Shown here piece by piece: positions 59,353 to 64,000 of a stretch of DNA of 64,000 nucleotides. The first letter of the stretch is position 1. Every line of letters starts with the position of its first letter. The DNA is from Orientallactaga sibirica (Eukaryota > Chordata > Mammalia > Rodentia > Dipodidae): assembly GCA_036365145.1 (NCBI GenBank), contig JAEOAD010000005.1, forward strand, positions 1,798,001 to 1,862,000, given 5' to 3'. The notes below the pieces were generated by a model, which did not search any database, was not told the DNA's origin, and saw nothing but the letters and a program-made list of their open reading frames with translations. The position numbers and the translations under genes were made by a program.

Positions 59353-60796
59353 AAAAGCTGAACTAGAGCCTAATTGAATCACTGTAACTCCTAGTCCTGT
59401 TTTGTTAATGGTAAAATTAATTATATCTCAACACCATTTCAAAATGTTTTCTATTTCAAACATATAAGTAGGAAGTGGAAGTGCCAAGATGTAGCATGAG
59501 AGAAGATTTGAACCAAATTTCCCAGATCACGAAAGACCACATTGATCAGTGGGCTACACTTCACACAGCAAAATCCAACTCTGCAGGCCCCCCACCAGGA
59601 TGGCAGCCCTCAGCTTCTCTGATTCTACCAATGAAGTGTTCACTTCTTCTTTCTTAGTAATCATTTACATGTATTGACGATGCCTAGACCAGAGCAAGTA
59701 CTTGGAAGTGAGAGCTTTTTAAAGCTCTGCACGTAACTGGAAAAGGAATAGGCCGTTTTCTTTTCTGTGATCTAAGACAGAGGAGAGGAATGCCATGGTG
59801 TTCCTCCCACTGTGCACATTTTTTATTTTCATCATTTTAAAACAAGCCTTACATTTATGGTTTAAAGTTGAACTATGTTTCCCATGAGGACACGGAAGTT
59901 CTGCTAACTGGATCTCCCTTCAAGGTCACTGACACAGGTGAGTGAAGCACGTAGAAGGGAATTCTGTGTTTAAGAGACAGCATTTGGACTAAAATACACA
60001 TGTTGAGAAGCACTAGAAAACTTGAGCCCAGGGCACTGAGATGCTGAAGTTTTAATATAAAAAGTTCTGCTCATGACGTTGCCCTAATGACTTCTTGTCA
60101 CTCTTATTGCTAAAAAGGGTCATATGGAAAAACACAGAGGGGCATGGGCAATAAGTAATTAACTGCATACAAGCCAGATCCTGTCTCCCAGTGACATTAA
60201 CTTTCTTAAAATGAATAATACATGGCAAAGGAAATGAGTCTCTGAAGTTCAGAAAGGGGACCTGACATGTTTTAGTGCATAGACAAGGCAAGGGCATTCT
60301 CATCAAAGTGCTGAGCCAAACGTCATGGACAGATGAGGCATAGAAGGATGATGTGTCCCTCCCCAAAGACAAAGAATTTAAAAACATTATCACATATACA
60401 CACATCAAGGATCAGGACGGAGGAAGCAACTACAGCACGTAGCAAATGTCACCAAATGTTCCTGCAAGTATCGGATTAAATTGTTAAGATATGCCGAGAT
60501 ATTCTTGGCTCTCACGAGCTTTGAAAAGATACTGATACTGAATAATAAGTTGGTGAGAAGATAAGGACACAGAGAAAGATCATTTTTATCCCTTTAGGCT
60601 AATCTCACTGAGTTGTTGAATGTCTAACACGTTTGCTTCATAATTACATATCAAATTGGTTTACTTAAATAGTACCAAAACATATTATTTTAATGGCCAA
60701 ATATTATGCAATAACAAAATGAATACTATTTTCTATCATAGGATAAGCTATTGGACTGTTTCCTGTGAGCACTATTTTGGCAAATTTAAGCATATT
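59353..60796. other. intergenic DNA, nothing recognised
   Basis: No supported feature. The minus frame at 60052-60408 (118 codons) has no recognised family. Confidence 0.4.
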
Positions 60797-61078
60797 TTTT
60801 TATTATTTTTTTGGAGAGAGACACAGAGAGAGATACAGAGTGAGAGGGAGAGAGAGAGAGAGAGGAAGACAGAGATGGGCGCGCCAGCAGTGTCTCAGCT
60901 GCTGCGAACAAAATCCAGATGTGTGCGCCCCCTTGTGGTCAAGTGCGGCATTGCGCCCTTGCATCACTTTGCATCTGGCTAAACGTGGGACCTGGTGATT
61001 GGAATCGCTGGAGATTGGAACCAGTGTTCTTAGGCTTAGGAGGCAGGCGCCTTAACCCCTAAGCCATCTCTCCAGCCC
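60797..61078 (-). mobile_element. tRNA-derived SINE, long subfamily, full length
   Basis: The minus strand starts GGGCTGGAGAGATGGCTTAGGGG and has all long-form markers, including the doubled GGTTCCAATCTCCAG/GATTCC and GACCACAAGGGGGCGCACAC, then a GA-rich tail on +. Target duplication AAATTTAAGCATATTTT at 60780 and 61079. Confidence 0.96.
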
Positions 61079-61095
61079 AAATTTAAGCATATTTT

Positions 61096-62090
61096 AGACA
61101 ATATTCAAAGACTTCCATAATGAGCGCATTCTGTAATGCTCACTTTAGTATATTAGCATAGATAAGAGGTTCACAATTTAACACTATGAATTTGAACAAT
61201 TATTCAGTATTTATATCACCTATTGAACGTAGCTATTTGTCATAACTTATACTCATTTTTTACACAAAAATTTGACTTAAGGTTTCAAAGAGTATTTAAA
61301 CATAGTGTATATGAGACAATAATAAATTATCAATATATGTTTTCAAAAAATTCAAATATTATTTCATGAAAAAAATTTTAAACATACTTTGCAGTTTACT
61401 TTTTAGGGCCAGTACAGGTTTGTGTACAGGTGGTCACAGAGGCGAGAAGCACACCTCCTTTTCCCTGTTGTTCCATCATCCTCAGTTCAATGTCTCCTTC
61501 TCAGTCCAAAAGCATGGCTGGAAATCCATGGAAGGCATGAGTTGGTAAGCCCACAAGGAGGAAGAAAGGCAATCTTGCCATCCAACCCTCTTTAAAGAAC
61601 ATCTTACACAAGGGTTTGCTTACGTCTTACTGACCAAAACTTACTCATTGTTTAAGGTCAGCTATAATAGAAGCTGGAAAGTGATCACCACTTTTCTTAA
61701 TAGTGATGCTCTCTATAAGTCACAGACTCACTTTGAGACGAAGCAGGAAAAGTGATAAGTAACTAGAATCTTTTGTCATGATCTATGAGTATTTAGTATT
61801 CCAGAGATGGAGCAGTTCTACATATGGTTTCTAGAAGTATTAGTTAACTGAAGTACAGTGAACATAAGAGGTGTTGATGCTGAGGAGCTTCAAATTCCCT
61901 GAGGTGATGAAGTTAAATACATTGTACACAGTGAAGTCAAAGTAATAATAATATTTTTCAATACACGAGTACTAGATGGTCTTGAACCCTCAATGGATTT
62001 TGGGAGACAACTGGAAATGAATTATTAACTGTATAATCACAGAGTATGATTTTGTATAGGTTTGTACTGGTTTTGCTTTTGCATCTCATT
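61096..62090. other. intergenic DNA, nothing recognised
   Basis: AT-rich, no supported feature. Confidence 0.45.
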
Positions 62091-63683
62091 TTTCACAGGT
62101 ATGTATTTTGCACGTTCATATGTTTTCACGTGTGGTCAGTGGTGTATGTGGCGTGCGTTCATATGTGCATGTGTGTACGTGCAGAGGTCATATGTGTATG
62201 CGTCACGTTCATATGTGTGTGAGAGGGTGGGTGCAGAGGTCAGTGGTGTGCATGTGTGTGCGTGCGTTCATATGTGTGTGAGAGGGTATGTGCAGAGGTC
62301 AGTGGTGTGCATGTGTGTACGTGCAGAGGTCAGTGGTGTGCATGTGTGTACGTACGTTCATATGTGTGTGAGAGGGTGCACCCACGTGTGTACGTGCAGA
62401 GGTCACATGCAGAGGTTCATATGTGTGTGAGAGAGTGGTGAGAGGTCAGTGGTGTGCACCCACGTGCGTTCATATGTGTGAGAGGTCAGTGGCACGTGCG
62501 TTCATATGTGTGTGAGAGGGTGCACCCACCTGTGTGTGCGTGCAGAGGTCAGTGGTATGCATGCAGAGTTCATATGTGTGTGCACCCATGTGCAGAGGTC
62601 AGTGGTATGCATGTGTGTATGCGTGCGTTCATATGTGTGTGAGAGGGTGCACCCACGTGTATGCGTGCAGAGGTCAGTGGTGTGCATGTGTGCGTGCGTT
62701 CATATGTGTGTGAGAGGGTGCACCCACCTGTGTATGTGTGTGCGATGTGTGTGAGAGGTGCACCCACGTGTGGTGCAGAGGTCAGTGGTGTGCCATGCGT
62801 TCATATGTGTGAGAGGGTGCACCCACGTGTGTATGTGCAGAGGTCAGTGGTGTCACGTGCGTTCATATGTGTGTGAGAGGGTGCACACGTGTGTATGCAG
62901 AGGTCAGTGGTGTGTGCGTTCATATGTGTGTGAGAGGGTGCACCCACGTGTGTATGTGCAGAGGTCAGTGGTGTGCATGTGTGTACGTACGTTCATATGT
63001 GTGTGAGAGGGTGCACCCACCTGTGTACGTGCAGAGGTCAGTGGTATGCATGTGTACGTACGTTCATATGTGTGTGAGAGGGTGCACCCACCTGTGTATG
63101 TGCAGAGGTCAGTGGTGTGCATGTGTGTACGTACGTTCATATGTGTGTGAGAGGGTGCACCCACGTGTGTATGTGCAGAGGTCAGTGGTGTGCATGTGTG
63201 TACGTACGTTCATATGTGTGTGAGAGGGTGCACCCACCTGTGTATGTGCAGAGGTCAGTGGTGTGCATGTGTGTACGTACGTTCATATGTGTGTGAGAGG
63301 GTGCACCCACGTGTGTACGTGCAGAGGTCAGTGGTATGTTCATATGTGTGTGAGAGGTGCACCCACCTGTGCGTGCGTCAGTGGAGTTCTTGCACCCACC
63401 TGTCCATTGCTGTGTTTGTTCATATGTGTGTGAGAGGGTGCACCCACGTGTGTACGTGCAGAGGTCAGTGGTATGCATGTGTGTACGTACGTTCATATGT
63501 GTGTGAGAGGGTGCACCCACGTGTGTACGTGCAGAGGTCAGTGGTATGCATGTGTGTACGTACGTTCATATGTGTGTGGGTGCAACCAGCCAGTCCGGTG
63601 TGCGTGCGTTCATATGTGTGTGAGAGGGTGCACCCACCTGGACAGAGGTCCTGTCTCCAGGGTCCCGTGTGTGCGTGCAGAGG
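62091..63683 (+). repeat. 73-bp minisatellite, about 20 irregular units
   Basis: CAGAGGTCAGTGG recurs at exactly 73-bp spacing in the regular part (63103, 63176, 63249, 63322) and at shorter, irregular spacings at 62290-62900. Unit parts: CAGAGGTCAGTGGTGTGCAT, GTGTGTACGTACGTTCATAT, GTGTGTGAGAGGGTGCACCC, ACGTGTGTATGTG. Contains palindromes GTACGTAC and CACGTG. Many Cys/Val/His-rich frames on both strands are incidental. Confidence 0.95.
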
Positions 63684-63885
63684 TCAGTGGGGAAGATGGG
63701 CCAGGGTGCCAGCTGCCGTTGGTTCTTCCTCCATTTGAAGCCAAAGCCGGCCCTGTGGACTCCTGGGTGCACTGGGAAGATGGGCCAGTGCCAGCTGCCT
63801 GGCTTTTAAATGGGTGCCAGGGCTTCAAATTCAGATCCCCATGCTTACAGAGCAAGCACTTTACCAACTGAGTCATCTCACGAGT
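63684..63885 (-). mobile_element. B2-like SINE adjoining the 73-bp array
   Basis: The minus strand begins near CTCGTGAGATGACTCAGTTGGTAAAGTGCTTGC, then TCTGTAAGCATGGGGATCTGAATTTGAAGCC, the 5' layout of a B2-type SINE with its A-box-like region. Going left it contains GGGAAGATGGGCCAG-GTGCCAGCTGCC twice (about 63691 and 63775) and then passes into CAGAGGTCAGTGG of the array, which corresponds to the element's CA/TG-rich 3' end. Confidence 0.6.
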
Positions 63886-63889
63886 TGCC

Positions 63890-64000
63890 TTGTTTGTTTT
63901 TGTTTTTTGTTTTTTGTTTTGTTCTGTTTTGTTTTGAGAATGTCGTGTTATATAGTCCTGGCTGGCTTGAAAGTCACTATGCAGAACAGGCTGGCCTTAA
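63890..64000 (-). mobile_element. B1-type SINE, partial at window edge
   Basis: A T/G-rich tail complement (GTTTTTTGTTTTTTGTTTTG) followed by TTTTGAGAATGTCGTGTTATATAGTCCTGGCTGGCTTGAAAGTCACTATG is the reverse complement of the 3' half of a B1 element, old-looking. It continues beyond the window and is the only clear minus-strand B1 here. Confidence 0.75.

Noticed and set aside
62062..63871. Cys/Val/His-rich frames resembling a secreted or zinc-binding repeat protein
   Set aside because: They follow the 73-bp minisatellite on both strands at once and end with it.

Overview
This is a mammalian nuclear genome window, almost certainly from a rodent. Two SINE families dominate: a B1-type (7SL-derived) monomer and a tRNA-derived SINE whose 5' end reads GGCTGGAGAGATGGCTTAG. 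Their consensus resembles what I recall from jerboas (Dipodoidea, e.g. Jaculus), but that assignment is from memory and only moderately secure. Nothing bacterial or plasmid-like is present.

Only one intact gene is convincing: an intronless ferritin H-type gene with an Arg-rich N-terminal leader at 31984-32691 (+), read as mitochondrial ferritin (FTMT). It sits in a GC-rich, CpG-containing island inside an AT-rich gene desert. Other gene-derived material is dead: a 5'-truncated ornithine decarboxylase (ODC1) processed pseudogene (about 14960-15735, +), a U2 snRNA 5'-end fragment (44064-44111, +), and a frameshifted retroviral env transmembrane-subunit relic (about 26740-27085, +).

Layout: 1-5256 is one end of a tandem array of about 99 copies of a 53-bp unit; 5257-31500 is AT-rich intergenic DNA with SINEs, LTR relics, L1 fragments, the ODC1 pseudogene and a 51-bp x5 minisatellite; 31500-32930 holds FTMT; 32930-55700 is SINE/L1-rich desert with the U2 fragment, B2-like SINEs and a 417-bp polypurine tract; 55880-57800 is a 38-bp minisatellite of about 50 copies inside an L1 3'-UTR-like sequence; 58200-62090 is quiet; 62090-63680 is a 73-bp minisatellite of about 20 copies running into a minus-strand B2-like SINE; the window ends in a minus-strand B1.

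The main discovery-type observation is that the three large tandem arrays each appear to have been seeded by a retroelement: the 53-bp array from an internally deleted tRNA-derived SINE, the 38-bp array from an L1 3' UTR, and the 73-bp array from the CA-rich tail of a B2-like SINE. Two of them carry recent higher-order duplications that can be seen directly. Family names for repeats are from memory of consensus sequences; no database was searched.
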